From Stenogyne calaminthoides (taxonomy: Eukaryota > Streptophyta > Magnoliopsida > Lamiales > Lamiaceae): a stretch of 64,000 bases of DNA. Under the pieces are notes generated by a model, which made no database searches, was not told the origin of the DNA, and worked only from the letters and a program-made list of their open reading frames with translations. The position numbers and the translations under genes are program-made. This document shows, one piece after another, positions 22,443 to 35,150 of the stretch. The stretch covers positions 7,144,085 to 7,208,084 of the forward strand of contig JBBCBC010000033.1 of the NCBI GenBank assembly GCA_037126765.1. Direction: 5' to 3'. Numbering within the stretch: the first letter of the stretch is position 1; each line of letters begins with the position of its first letter.

Positions 22443-22980
22443 GAAGAGAACTCGCGATAGAATGTTGGTTTTTCAGTCAGAGAGTTTAATCCCTATCAGA
22501 TACACGGACTCGGATTTCCAATCAGACCTAGATTCCAGAAAATCTACAGCGGGTAGTGTGTTTTGCATGGGGAAGGAGCCATGACATGGAGAAGCATTAA
22601 GCAGAAATGCATCGCAGATTTTACCATGAAAGTCGAGTATGTAGCTGCTTGTGAAGTAGAAAAGGAAGCGGTTTGGCTCAAGAACTTCCTAGTGGACTTG
22701 GACGTAGTTCCAAATTTTCCCAGCACCATCACGGTCTATTGTGATAATGCTGGAGCAGTTGCAAATTCAAGGGAACCAAGAGCCCACAAGGCCAGCAAAC
22801 ACATTGAAAGAAAACACAATCTTATAGGAAAAATCGTTAAGAGGGGAGAAATAGAGGTGGCAAAGATAGCGTCAGAGCACAACCTAGCAGATCCATTCAC
22901 AAAGGGTCTGTCTCAGAATACATTCGAGAGACATGTGGAAGGAATGGGTGTCAAGACTGTTGTCAATCTGCTTTGAGTAT
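22443..22980 (+). pseudogene. Copia B RNase H domain, truncated left unit
   Basis: The open frame 22563-22976 (137 codons) encodes the copia RNase H end: ...V-Y-C-D-N-A-G-A-V-A near 22735-22765, the K-A-S-K-H-I-E-R-K block and the terminal L-A-D-P-F-T-K-G-L. The upstream 120 bases belong to the same domain in another frame. RNase H removes the RNA strand during reverse transcription. The second B copy at 44361-44895 is collinear, but in that copy many CAG sites read as CG. No 5' pol is attached, so this is a fragment. Confidence 0.85.
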
Positions 22981-23092
22981 AAGTGGGAGAGATATTTTTA
23001 GGTTCCTGTAGGTGACATTAGATGTCACGTAGATTCAACACGAGACGTGCTATAGTATACTTAAAAGCAGACTTTGAGTATAAGTGGGAGAT
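22971..23092 (+). other. Duplicated polypurine-tract motif before the B LTR
   Basis: The 20-base string CTTTGAGTATAAGTGGGAGA occurs exactly at 22971-22990 and again at 23072-23091, the second directly before the LTR. The same pair occurs in the other B copy (44889-44908 and 44988-45007). The second copy is in the right place for the polypurine tract; the first coincides with the stop codon of pol. Confidence 0.75.
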
Positions 23093-24944
23093 TTTTGGGG
23101 TTATACTGGAAAGTATGCTCTTACTTTGTATAACCAGACCGAATTTTTATCTTATTTTGCAGAAATGAATTATTTATCACTGATGCTTTAAATATCATTG
23201 AATGTTACATATATTTACTGCATAATTGTTCAATAAATAGTACGTGTTACATTGTAGTTAATTTAGTGATACCAGATCACAGAAGATTAAATTAGCAGTC
23301 CCTTGTAACTAAAAGTGCAGAATTCACAACCCAGATGGAAATGAACAATCCATCATGAAAGGTTGAAGTGTAAGGCTCAGATTGGCTTGTCTTGACCAAG
23401 AGATTACACTAGTGCATTATGATGCGTGAAGAGGACCTACAGGAGGATAAATTCTTCAGTACTGAATATAGAAAAATTAGACCTCAATGGTTCATTAATT
23501 ATTAATCTCCGTCCCTTAAATAGGATCGTGTGGAATCAATAACCATTGTTTTGACTTATGATGGGAAGAGATTCAATGAGATTCAATTCCTTCTATCTTG
23601 GGAAATGTTATTGGTTACACGACGATTGCTAAGATTTAATACGGAAAAACATGTGCAAGTGCGCCTTGTTTGATTTGTCCCCTTGGGAGGTTCAGAAGTT
23701 TTATCATACTAAATCTTGCAAGTGGAATTAGTTTCCGGTATGGATAATGATGTTGAGCCGTTCCTTGACCAAAGAAAAAGATGTTAATTAATTATAAGCT
23801 ATTTTAGTTGCCTATATTAATTAATGGACTGGATAATCGTAAACACGGGAAATAATAACGGGAGCCATATTAACAGTAATATGGGTTAAGATGGATAGTG
23901 CAATATTAATTATGTAGTGGGATTAATTAATATTTATGGGCTTGAATAATATTGTGGCTCAATATTGGAAATTCAAGATCCATTGGAAGGTCCAATCTTA
24001 ATTCTCCTAAAGGCCCTCTCAAGTAGCCCAAACATAAAGTCAAATAACTGGAAAAGGTGTTTAAAATAGAGTAAAATATTGTTGCCTATTTTTCCTAATT
24101 TTTCAAAAATATATAAATAAATGAGGGAGAAAGATTTTCTTTGAATTTTGTTATGGAATGAGGATAAGTATTCTTGGAATACAAGTTTATCTTATTAAAT
24201 TCAAGAAATCTCCCACTTAGCTATTTGTTTAGTAAATTTTCGAAAATAATATAGAAAATAAGGAAGGAAAAATTTTCTTTATTTTCTTGAAAAGATATTA
24301 TGGAAGATTTGTATTCTTGGAATACAAGAATATCTCATAGATTCAAGAAGATCCCAATCTTGGGAATCTTGACCTTAATTTTCAAAAAGTTCCATAACAA
24401 GAGGAGTTGGGATTTTTGTGGAATATTTTAATTATGGTGAAAAGAATATATGAGATATATTCAAGATTTCTTGGAGATCAAGAAAAAGATTTTCCCATCT
24501 TTGTTTTCCCCAAAAATTCGACCAACCCCTAGTATTATAAATAGGGGATGAATTTTTCATCCCCAAGTAATTCCATGTGTTGGAAAAATTATAAATCCAC
24601 AAAGGTGGTGCAACATAATTCTATTTTCCCTTTGTTAATTGTTCGCGAGCATCCTACCACCAGATTGTTGGACAAGGACGAGGGAATACTTGAGAAGGTC
24701 TTTTGGTGTGTTCGTGTGAACGGGATCCATCTTCTCAACGGTTGTCACTCCGAGAGGTTAGTTCACGTAAACTCCTAGCAATTTCGCATGCGTAGGATTT
24801 ATGTGACGAATTTGTATGCATGATTTGTTGTTGAATTATTATTTGAATTAATATATGATTAATTCATGCTAGTAATAATTGTTAGAATTAAATTTGTATT
24901 TAAATAGTCATCCCGAATAGATCCAGGCAATCCATTCCCCAACA
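23093..24944 (+). repeat. Shared LTR of the copia B tandem (1852 bp)
   Basis: It begins TTTTGGGGTTATACTGG (the first G of TGTT is changed) and ends CCATTCCCCAACA. The partner at 45009-46845 matches along its length. TATAAATA at 24536-24543 followed by a GGGGATGAATTTTTCATCCCC palindrome marks the likely promoter and transcript start. Confidence 0.9.
24536..24543 (+). promoter_or_regulatory. TATA box in the B LTR
   Basis: TATAAATA lies about 400 bases before the LTR end. The partner LTR has a degraded TATGAATA at the same place (near 46440). Confidence 0.6.
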
Positions 24945-24946
24945 AT

Positions 24947-24958
24947 TGGTATCAGAGC
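24947..24958 (+). other. Primer-binding site of copia B
   Basis: TGGTATCAGAGC, the perfect plant copia site for initiator tRNA-Met, two bases after the LTR end. Confidence 0.92.
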
Positions 24959-26501
24959 CTCGGTTTCGAGCTCTGAATTTTAGATTGTAATTTAATTCGT
25001 TGTTCATTAAATTTGAAATTGGATATTAGAATTGCTAGATCTTTTTTGCAAGTATCCAATTGTCATGATTTTTTATGAATGTTTATTTATGCATGCATAT
25101 AAATTGTGGTTTTTAATTCGATTCTTTCGAATTCGTTTTGCCTCGTGAGAAAATTCACGAGTAGATTAGGATTTATTTGATTTGATCAATGTAATAGAAT
25201 AGTCTAGATCTAGGTTTATTTATTTTTTGTAAATAAATTATAACCGGATCGAGAACGAAGACGAAAAATTAAAGACGGGCGACCAAGTGTCCGGACGTAC
25301 GCGAGCCAAAGCACGAGGTGCTAAAGCGGTCGCGCAAGACGGGTCGATTTGAGAGGCGCTTCGGTGCACGAAACTAAAACCAGTGCGTGTGGCGTCGCGT
25401 GCGAAACTTTCGTCGAGAGGCGTGCTCGGCCAAGGTTACATGCGCACGGAGGACGATCGCAGGCGAGCCAAGGCTACACGACGGGCGTCTTGTAGCGTGG
25501 CGTGGGTAAAGAAACCTTAAGCAACTTCGGGCAAAATAGGGCGGCGGCGTGCTAACGAAGGCGTCTTATGATCCGCGCTTTCTTGAAAGCCACCGAGCGA
25601 CAATGGGATGGCCGGGCCGATCTGGCCCGAGGATGGTCGGATTGGATGCGGGGTGCACAGGAATATCGTTAAGCCATGAGTTACCCAATCATGGGACGTC
25701 GTTTCAAACCTAGACGGAGGACATTCTAAAGAAAATGTTGCGATCGAATGGGAGCTTTTCGAGACGAACGATGAAGGCTATGAAGATGATTTCTCAAGAT
25801 CAAGACATGACAAAAATTAACCGTGACAATTGGATATATGTTCCCAATGTGTTTAATTTTTTGTTTTGATGTTTGCTTTATTTTTCGTGCGTATTTAATT
25901 ATGTTTGAATATGCGATGCATGAGAAATTGTTTTAGAAAAATCTCACTTTCGAAAATTACTAAGTATATTTTAAATAATTAATTGACAATTTTATTCCGA
26001 ATAATAAAATTTAATTAATTTTGACCTCCATGATTTATTTAATTTTGAATTCTTTTGGAGAAATTCCCCCCAAGGGACGGCCAAAAGATAGCTTTCACAT
26101 GAATGAATTCCAAACAGATGATTATGGATTATTATTAGTGGCGACGATGACCCTCCCCACGAGGCTCGTTCAAAATGAAATAATAATTCTGTATGTAATC
26201 ATGGTTATTACATAGGTATAAATTTGATATTCATATACTTCCCCGAAGTCCCTGTCAATCTTATATTGGTCAAGTGGGAGCCAACTATTAATCTGGATAT
26301 TAAAGGTTTGTAATTGTTTTCTTGTTTGTAACCTACTTGAATGCGTTTAAATAATGACCCACCACACGTGGCTTATTTAAACTGTTTTGAGATGTTGGTT
26401 GATGCATGTTCATATTTTTTTGAGATTTTAATATGCTACATGTGATCGAATTATGTGATATTTTTTGTGCTTATTCAAATCATTGTTTATTTCAGTTCAG
26501 C
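24959..26501 (+). other. Copia B untranslated leader with a CpG-rich block
   Basis: About 1.5 kb separate the primer site from the gag start. No coding sequence is evident. The stretch 25240-25780 is strongly GC- and CpG-rich compared with its surroundings (for example CGGACGTACGCGAG), then the sequence returns to AT-rich. The block may be a leader structure or may carry the same base-level distortion noted elsewhere in the window. Confidence 0.6.
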
Positions 26502-27518
26502 ATGTTGCAACCTTTTAATCCACTGAAATATACACTCAAAGATCTTAAACTTACTGGTGAAAATTATTTTGATTGGAATTATAAAATGAAATCCGTCCTA
26601 GCTGCACAACTATCCAAATGAGTGCTTGAAACACCAAAACCCAAAAAACCTGATAAGGGCGCCGGAATATGGGACGAGATGGAACGTGGTGAATGGGAGT
26701 TGGCAAATGAATTGATGAAGGACACAATCTTGGCACATCTGTCAAATTTGTTAAAATGCCTTCACCAAGAATTTGAGTCAGCTGCAGACATCATGAGAAA
26801 TCTCAAAGCGATGTTTGGACATCCGGCCCGTATGGTGATCCAAAGCATAAGGCATGAGATGGCCGAGTTGAAAATAGAAGAAGGAACGACCACAAGGGAG
26901 CACGTTCTTAGGGTTATGGTCCTCTTTGAGGAACTTGAGATTCTTGGCGAAAAATGTGATTTCAAGACCAAAGTTGATTTCATTCTCCATACTCTGCCAA
27001 AGAGCTATGATCATCCCTATCTAGAGTAGCTGATGGAAGATCTGGATTGTACTGTGGATGATCTAGTAAGAGCTCTTGCATTGGTCGAAGAGGATACGGA
27101 GCGCAAGAAAGTGAGCTTGGTTGCAAGAAAGTCGTATTTTTCTTCTAGGCCAATTGGTGGTAAGAATGATGAGAAAAAGGTGATAAACCAAATGAGCTCA
27201 ACATCCTTCAAAAGTAGAGGCTCAAGCAAGAGGAAATGTTTGGAGTGTGGTGAAATAGTACATTGGAGGTCAGCCTGTTCCAAACCCAAAAGGAATGGAA
27301 AGAAAGGTAATTCTCATGCACTAATTGTTGAAACTTGTTTAGCGGCGTATGCTTCCCATTTGTGGGTAGTGGATACGGGATCCACTGATCATATTTGTTT
27401 CACTTTACAGGGGTTCAAGCGGACCCGGCAACTTAGTGGGAGTGAGATCCTCATCACACTGGGCGATGCTACGAGAGTGGCAGCTGAAGCAGTGGGAGAA
27501 GTGCGGGTTGTCTTTTGA
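26502..27518 (+). pseudogene. Copia B gag and protease, two in-frame stops
   Basis: Starting at ATG 26502 a single frame runs for about 338 codons, interrupted only by TGA at 26619-26621 and TAG at 27027-27029. It begins with a gag region (K-L-T-G-E-N-Y-F-D-W), then a helical segment. A CCHC zinc knuckle, C-x2-C-x4-H-x4-C, lies at 27237-27278 for RNA binding. The protease active site D-T-G-S-T-D-H-I-C follows near 27370. Gag forms the particle and protease matures the polyprotein. The frame ends at a TGA beside a one-base shift into the pol frame. This is one of the best preserved coding blocks in the window. Confidence 0.85.
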
Positions 27519-28705
27519 AGACAGTTTTAATTTTGAGAGATGTTCTTTACGTTCCTAGTTTTAGAAAGAATTTGATTTCAGTTTCTAAACTTTTTCTTGA
27601 TGGATATTCAATTACTTTTAATAAAGTTGTTACCATTGCTCTAAATAATGAGTTTATCTGTTATGAAACGTTGTCGAATAATCTCTACACAATTAACTGT
27701 GCACACCACTCACGAAATGCATCCTATAACACATTGACTGTTTTGGATAAAAGAAAACGTTCATCAGACATGAACGAAACACTTCTATGGCATCTGAGAC
27801 TAGGTCATATTAATCCAAAGAGGATCCAAAGGTGGGTTCAATATGGTTCATTGGAGTCTCTCCGGGTTGAACCATTTCGAACCTGTGAATCATGTTTGGA
27901 GGGTAAAATGACCAAAAGGGCATTCAGAGCCAAGGGGAATAGAGCCAAAGAAGTGTTAGAAATCGTTCACATCGATGTATGTGGTTCAATGTCAATCAAA
28001 GAAAGAGGAGGTTATGAGTATTTCGTTACTTTTATCGATGATTACTCAAGATATGGATACATTTACCTTATGAAGCATAAATCTGAGACCTTCGATAAAT
28101 TCAAAGAATTTAAGGCTCAAGCAGAGAATCATAGGGAAAAACGTATCAAGTCTCTACGATGTGATCGTGGAGGCGAATACCTCAACGATGATTTTTTGAA
28201 CTACTTGTCAGATGAAGGGATTGTATCACAATTGACTGCACCCGGAACCCCTCAACAAAACGGGGTTACAGAATGAAGAAACAAGACTCTTTTAGAAATG
28301 GTCAGGTCAATGATGAGTTATGCGGATCTACCCAAATCGTTTTGGGGTCACGTCTTGGAAACAGCAGCTTACATTCTAAACTTGATTCCATCTAAATCGA
28401 TCCCAAAACCCCTAAAGAGTTGTGGATCGGGCGCAAGCCCAATTTAGGACACATGAAAATCTGGGGGGTGTCCGGCATGCGTGTTGGACAAGGAGACCAG
28501 TAAATTGGATCCACGATCAGAATTAAGGTTGTTTATAGGGTACCCCGAAGGAACGAAAGGGTGCATGTTCTATGGTCTCGAAGATCAAAAGGTGGTAATC
28601 AGTACGCACTTTAGAATTTTGGAAGAAGACTATATGAACGACCAAAAGCCCAGAAGTGAGATTACCTTGGATGAGCTAAAGGGGCTTACCTCAATGCCAA
28701 CTGTA
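27515..28705 (+). pseudogene. Copia B integrase, split from RT by copia C
   Basis: The open frame 27515-28276 (253 codons) carries D-V-L-Y-V-P-S-F-R-K-N-L-I-S-V, the GAG-pre-integrase W-H-L-R-L-G-H-I-N and the core D of H-I-D-V-C-G. It also has the second D of R-C-D-R-G-G-E-Y and P-Q-Q-N-G-V-T-E with the catalytic E. A TGA replaces the next codon (normally Arg). The frame continues to about 28400, shifts, and goes on in 28481-28705 (L-F-I-G-Y-P-E-G-T-K-G). It then stops at the copia C insertion, and the same reading frame resumes at 43189. Confidence 0.88.
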
Positions 28706-28710
28706 CAAGT

Positions 28711-30676
28711 TGTTGGGAGATGAATTTTAATAAAGATTTATGATTTTGATTAGATCCCAAAACCCCTGAGTATGACATGTTCAGAATGATCTTGATAGTT
28801 GAGTCAGGATTCAGTTTTAGAATTGTCAGGATGTTATCTGCCGTAATGTATAGTCGGAGGATATAGTTCGGATAATTCTTGAAGACTCGGTTAGGATCTT
28901 GAGTAATTGAAGACTTCAACAGGAAGACTCGAGACATCGGTCCAAGATAAACTACAAAGATTCGAAGACCACGAAGACTCGTAAGACTCAAGAACTCGAA
29001 GACCACAAGACTCGTAAGACACAAAGACTGAAGACTGAGAAACTAAAGATCAAGAATACTGAAGGCACAATAATTATCAAGACTCGGTAAGGTCTTTCAA
29101 TGCTCGAGATGAACCTGAATGTTCCGAGGCACTGAATATATCTATCCAAGGATGCAATAATCGGTAAGATCGTGATTCCTTAGAAAGTTAGATATCTGCC
29201 AAGACATTCAAATGCGCACAAAAGGAACTAAGTCGGTTGTTGTTAAGGTTATATCAAACTCGAGTTTGTAACCAAAAAGAGCCGTTGAAGGTGTCTACCT
29301 TTAACTGGAGACAAAAGTCAAAAAGAGGAAGACGACATTATACCATACCGACATCGACAAAGGATGTGTCATTGAAAAAAGATGTCAGACATACAAAAGT
29401 TCCAGACTGCAAAAAGTGAAGACCGGCTACATGAAAGGTTATTGCCTAGAAACGTGTTAGGGAGTTTCAAACCCTAAATATATCCGTTTCACACACCACA
29501 AGAGGGAACTCACGAAGCTGTCTCTCCAACGGATAATTTTCAAGAGTGACCTTGGTGTATGCCTATAAATACTGGTGACCCTCTACATTGTAAGGTTACA
29601 GGAAATTTATACGCAACTTAAGAGCTCAAGCTTATTCTTGTAAAAGTTAAAAGCACTCGAAAAAGTTAGAATTTCCCAAGTGCTTCGATATTGAAGAGAG
29701 CTCACTATACTAAGCCTAGCTTGATAAGAATTATCCAAAGCTTAGTCGAGATATCCTAACCCTTTGCATTGCGCTTTATTGTAAAGGATATCTCATCCTA
29801 GTTGGAAACCAACCAAGAAACCCCAAACCCTTGAGAAGGTAGTTGGAGTGTGTCTGTTGGTGAGAAGAGTTGTAAAGAGTTAGTAAACTACGCGGAGTAG
29901 TCAGAAAACTCTAGAGGAGAAGTTAGTAAGCTACAGGGGTAGTCTGAAAGCTTGTGTGTGATTGAGTAAGTAAACTACGGAGGTAGTCAGAAAGCTCAAG
30001 GTCGGGTTGAGTAAGTAAACTCACGCGGAGTAGTCGAGAAAACTTCGGGGCGAGTTGAGTAAGTAAACTACGAGGTAGTCGAACGCCGAAAGTTGATAGT
30101 GAATTTCTCAAAGAGTCGGGGAGAGTAGACGTAGGAGCTTGAGTCTCTCGAACCACTATAATTCTTTGTGTTCTTTATTGCTTTCCTTATCTGCGGCTTA
30201 TCTGTTACATTGACTTGATTTTGAAAGCATACTTTTCAATCGATATTCATTGGAATCAATCCAATGAAGTTGCATAAGTGAATCACAGCCTAATCACTAT
30301 TTCATAAAGGGAAGGTTTTTAAAGAAAGCTTAAAACGAGTATAAACTAAGTACCAACCATTCCGCTGGCCCGAATAGCTAGAACAGATAGTTACCAAACC
30401 GAACGTACTCTTCGAGGGTTCATGAAGTTAGTTATCTCGATCCAAGCAACTCAGGATCTCGACACTCGGGACTCGGTTGGGATTATCCGAGGTTTCTGAA
30501 AGCGGCTTCGGGATCACATCTCGATGAGACTTTGACTCGGAGCGATCCGCGGCTTCTCGAACCTAATCTTCGAGGATTATCGACCCAAGTGACCTCAATA
30601 AGAAAAAAAGTTTTAAAACACCGAACACGTGTATTCCCCCATACACGTGTAAGACTACGTTGCACCAGGACCAACA
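28711..30676 (+). repeat. 5' LTR of copia C (1966 bp)
   Basis: It starts TGTTGGGAGATGAATTTTAA and ends CCAACA. The 3' LTR at 41203 aligns end to end. Differences cluster at sites with CAG/CTG in one copy. TATAAATA at 29564-29571 is a likely promoter. A phrase of the type GTAAACTACG(G)AGGTAGTC recurs several times between 29880 and 30080 as a short tandem array. Confidence 0.92.
29564..29571 (+). promoter_or_regulatory. TATA box in the copia C LTR
   Basis: TATAAATA occurs in GCCTATAAATACTGGTGACC; the 3' LTR has the same motif near 42084. Confidence 0.6.
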
Positions 30677-30678
30677 AG

Positions 30679-30693
30679 TGGTATCGAGAAAGC
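30679..30693 (+). other. Primer-binding site of copia C, distorted
   Basis: TGGTATCGAGAAAGC stands where TGGTATCAGAGC is expected, two bases after the LTR end. The expected CAG reads as CG plus extra bases, the same pattern seen elsewhere in this element. Confidence 0.75.
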
Positions 30694-30808
30694 GGGTTCA
30701 ACTTGACCACCTTTGTGTTTACCAAAGTTTTATTTTTCAAAAATAATTGTGGTCTATCTGAACTGATCTTATTTGCTGAAACTTTTTATTTTTCCAGAGA
30801 TCAGAAAA

Positions 30809-32530
30809 ATGTCTTCTAAAAAACTTCCCATGTTCTCAGTGGAGAACTGTGACCTATGGAGACTGAGAATGCAGGCTCATCTGTATTCCAAACATGAGTG
30901 TATGTGGAGAGTGGTCTCTCAAGGACCATTCCAATTCTCAGAAGTGAATCCTGAGAGAATGAAGATGAGAGAATTGATCCTAGAGCGAGAATTTCCTAAG
31001 TCCGATGACCAACCCGACTCTTGAGGAGAGAAAGTTAGTCAATCTAGACTACATTGCAAAAGAGACACTATACAGTACAATTGATGATGGTGTGATGGGA
31101 ATGATCTCTCACTGTAATACTGCTAAAGAGATTTGGGATACACTAGCTGTTATGTGCCAAGGCACAGATCATATAAAAGAAAACAAAATTTCAGTGGCAA
31201 TTGGAAAGTTTGATAGTTTTGAAATGGATGATGGTGAATCAATAGACAAACTGAAGTCGATTCACTAGCATCATGAATGATCTAAATGCACTTGGAAAGA
31301 AATACCCACGAGAGAAAGTTGCATTGAAAATTCTTAGAGGTCTGTGCTAAGAAATGGGATATTCATGCAAAGGTGATTGAAAACACCAAGAATATTAACT
31401 CAATGCCTTACCAACAAGTCTTCTCCGAAAATGAAAGCCTATGAATTTGTAATTGATAAGAAATCCAAAAAAGTTTGGACAAAGAAAGATGATTCTTCAT
31501 CGAGAAAGAATGTGGCTTTAAAAAGCCAAAGATAAAACTCAGAAACTAGAGAGTCTGAGAACCCCCATGCCAAAAATCAGGATGAGCTTGAGGAAAAGCT
31601 AGCACTGATGGCAAGAAGGTTTGATAGACTCAATAGTAGATTTGGAAAATACAAAAGCTATTACAGGAACCACAGGTACCAGAAGAAACCTGAGGACAGA
31701 TCAACTGAGAAGAAGAAAGACCTGAAAGCTGAAGGATCTTCATCCAAGAGAAAGGACTCCAAGTCCAAAGAAGAAAATGATCAGGATGATGATGCCAACA
31801 GATGCTATAACTGCCAGAAGAAAGGTCACTTCCAGTATGATTGTCCAGATTTGAGTGCTAAGGAGAGAAGAGAAAGGCAAGCTATAAGAGACCAGAAGTT
31901 CTCAAGCAAAAAGGCCATGGTTGCAGAAGAAGAACACTCTGAGGAGGATCTAGCTCTTCAGATTAGATATTCTCGGGACAAAGAAAGTGATGACATCATC
32001 GATGGCCATTGAGGAGGTAAACTCTTCTTTTCTATGTTGTTGCTCCTACATTAGCACAAGAGTTTTCAAGTTCCACCGAAAAATCATTTTGACTGATGGA
32101 TTCTTTTCGAGAATCGATGAAAGACTATGCTTTGCTTTTACAAGGATCGCTAAATCAAACTCAAGAGCGTAATAAAGGAATCGAAAAGTCAAAAATCTAA
32201 AATGGAAAGACTCTAGCAATATTGAAGTCACTTCTCAATTAATGGGAGCTACTGATGAACTGGATGTTACAAAGTACAACTCTCGAGAGAAAGAGAAGTT
32301 GATAATGTCCCTAATCGAAAAAGCTAGAGAAATCCACTAAAGAGATTCAAATAATCGAATCGAGTTCAATGACCTCTCCGAGAAGCATAAAACTCTACAG
32401 AATCGCAGGGATAGTGCACATAAGAAGTTAACTCTATTGAATAATGCATCTAATGTAATAGATGAAATTCAGTTACCAGAGATCTGTGACTATAAAATCG
32501 GATTGGGATACATTCCAGGGGGAACCTCAC
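30809..32530 (+). pseudogene. Copia C gag with CCHC knuckle and long C-terminal extension
   Basis: ATG 30809 opens a gag frame (M-S-S-K-K-L-P, then W-R-L-R-M-Q-A-H-L) that shifts at about 31005 and continues to 31268. 31608-32012 is lysine-rich and holds a CCHC knuckle C-Y-N-C-Q-K-K-G-H-F-Q-Y-D-C at 31803-31844, which binds element RNA. After the knuckle, 32220-32520 continues as a helical, charged region (E-K-L-I-M-S-L-I-E-K) without clear function, similar to Sirevirus gag. Most breaks are one-base shifts. The first 500 bases show few misread CAG sites, unlike what follows. Confidence 0.8.
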
Positions 32531-33265
32531 AAGGTCATCTAAATGTTTGCGTCAAGTAGCAAGAAGACTATCTTTGTAAAACCAAAGGCACCTACACTTC
32601 AAACCAAGTAATGCCCAAGGTTGTAGACAAGGAAAAGGACCTATGGTCTCAAGAAATTGAATGATCGTGTTAGAAAAGCCCAAACCTCGGTGAAGGCAAG
32701 AAAACCTTAGCGATCGATTGGAAAGTTTCGGTAAGTACTTCAAAGCCTCGGGCTAAGAATGCAAACCCGAAAGGCTCCACATCGAACGATCGGAGGAATC
32801 CTCGATGAGAAACACTTTCAGAGACATTCTCAATCAAGAGACCAAGTCCTCGATATCTTTGAAAGACCAGTTTTCAAAGATGCACAACCCGAACCCCACT
32901 TGCCTAAGGGTAAAGGTTATCTCGAACCCGAAGTCATCAAAGATTTAGACCGGGTGCACAAAAGCCTAAGCATCCAAGCGTAAGGCTGAACCAAAGAAGA
33001 ATTCAAAGGCACATGTTCATGCTAAAGCTAGCACACATATCTAAAATCGCTAAGGCACCCGAGTAGTGGATGTATATGTTGATGTTTATGGAAGATGATT
33101 AGCCACTCTAAGGTGATTAGAGTTGTCGAGGCAGATTTGGATTCCGAAAGGTACAAACTAACCTCGTAGGACCCTACACAAAAATGGGTACCTAAGAATT
33201 GATCTGTTTTTTAGGAGGAAAACAAGGGCACTAAGCTGATGAAAGATCACATGGCACCGATGATA
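32531..33265 (+). pseudogene. Copia C gag-protease linker region
   Basis: A heavily frame-shifted region between gag and protease. Fragments such as K-G-K-G-Y-L-E-P-E-V (near 32920) and K-W-V-P-K-N (near 33185-33200) resemble Sirevirus linker sequence; the latter phrase normally sits just before protease. No domain can be assigned. Confidence 0.5.
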
Positions 33266-34520
33266 GAGACGAAAAAGCTCCTGATGTATGGTATCTTGAC
33301 AAAGGATGCTCAAGGCATATGACAGATTCAAGAAGGTGCTCGAAGACTATGTTGAACAAAGAGGCCCACGGATCACTTTTGGAGATAACTCCAAGGATGA
33401 TCAAGGATATGGAACTTTGGAAGTCGACTTTCGATTCATATCCATGGTGTTTCATATGTATCTGGATTGAAGCATAACTTGTTTGTCAATTAGCCAATTA
33501 CGTGATAAGGGTTTCAATGTTGAGTTCTCCAAGAACTTATGTTTTGTGAAAGATGATGCATCACGTAAAAGTACTCTTGACCGTACACAAGAAAAGGGAA
33601 TGTGTATCTTGTCGATTGGAGTTCAACTCCTAAAGATACATGTTTAATTGCTAAAAGTTCCACAGATACCGCTTGGTTATGGCATAAAAGAATGAATCAC
33701 CTAAACTTCAAAACCTGAACAAGCTTGCAAGATTAGCTCTTGTGAGAGGGTTGCCTAATGAAGTGTTCAAGAAGAACACATTTGTGATCTTGCGTGCGAA
33801 AAGGAAAAAAACAAGTCAAAGCATCATTTAATAGCAAAATAGAAGTTTCTACTTGAGAGAATACTTGACTTTTGCATATGGATCTGTTTTGTCCTATAAC
33901 ACCTGTGAGCACTAATGGCAGGAAATACACATTGGTAGTAGTTGATGACTACTCAAGATATACTTGGGTCATATTCTTACTCAGTAAGAAAGAGACTCAG
34001 ATAAAGCTGCCAGAGTTACTAAAAAGGCTCAGTATTGAGAAAAATCTGAGTGTGGTCAAAATCGATCCGACAAAGGAACCGAAGTTTATAAATCATATCA
34101 TTTCGATTATTGTGCGAAGAAATGGAATTCTACATGAAACATCACCGCAAGGACCCCTCAACAAAATGGTGTTGCTGAAAGAAGGAACAGAACTCTGAAA
34201 GAAGCTGCAAGGACAATGATAGCTGAAGCTGATATTCCTAAAAGATTTTGGGTTGAAGTTGTCAACACTGCATGCTACTCTCAGAATAGATCCATGCTGA
34301 CAAAAAGTCAAGGCAAAACGCCTTATGAGCTTTGGAATGAAAGGAAGCCTCTAGTTTCTTTCTTTCGTGTGTTTGGTTGCAAGTGTTTCATACACAATAA
34401 TGGTAATGATCGGTTGAAAACATTTGATAGTAAAAAGGCGATGAAGGAATATTCTTAGGATATTCTCAAGTCGATAAAAGCTTTCAGAGTTTACAACTGT
34501 ATGACTCTTATTGTGGAGGA
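33266..34520 (+). pseudogene. Copia C protease and integrase remnant
   Basis: Protease is marked by W-Y-L-D-K-G-C-S-R-H-M-T near 33285-33325 (K where S or T is usual). GAG-pre-integrase W-L-W-H-K-R-M-N-H-L-N lies near 33670-33705. The integrase core spans 33872-34198 (M-D-L-F, V-V-D-D-Y-S-R-Y), and the C-terminal block is at 34216-34458 (K-T-P-Y-E-L-W-N and F-G-C-K-C-F-I-H-N-N). The frame changes at least four times. The second core aspartate region near 34060 is distorted. Confidence 0.8.
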
Positions 34521-35150
34521 AACACCTCATGTTGTTTTTGATGAATCTGTTTGTGTTCAGAAGAAACAGGAACATGATGCAAATGAACTGACTAAGAGGA
34601 TCACCAGATTAAGCTGAAATGAAAAGATAAATCATCCAATCGAACTCGAAAAGAAGAAGTCGGTCACTATCTATGATTGAGTGACTCGGACTCGAATAAA
34701 GAAGTTCGGATGGAAATCATGATGGTGAGACCCGGAAAACCAACACTCCAAAGGTGACCAATCCGAGCAGACACCGCCTCGGACTCAGTACGTGATGCCA
34801 ATGAAGATGTGGTCACAAATGAGGCAAATTCTAATCTATCAACCAAAGGGGGAACAAATGTCTCGACAATGTTCGAATAGAATTTCCCGAGGAAGATGAT
34901 TCTCTTTCTCCCTGCTTTTGTTGTTCCCCGAGTTTGTCGATTTAATCGAACCTAACATTTTAAATGTTGAGGATACCATTGAAGGGGAACATCAAGAAGG
35001 AAATGGTTAGATAGTCATCCTACAAGTCGATTGTGGGTGATCTAACCGAAGGTGTCAAGACTAGAAGGTTCCATGGAGAGAGTGCACTATTCTCATTTGC
35101 TTCCTATCGGAGAAAGAACCTCTCGAGATTGGTGAAGCTCTACAAGATTC
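34521..35150 (+). pseudogene. Copia C integrase-RT linker
   Basis: Low-complexity, charged linker sequence with many TCG and CGA strings and frame breaks. It connects integrase and reverse transcriptase in the expected order; no domain is visible. Confidence 0.5.
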
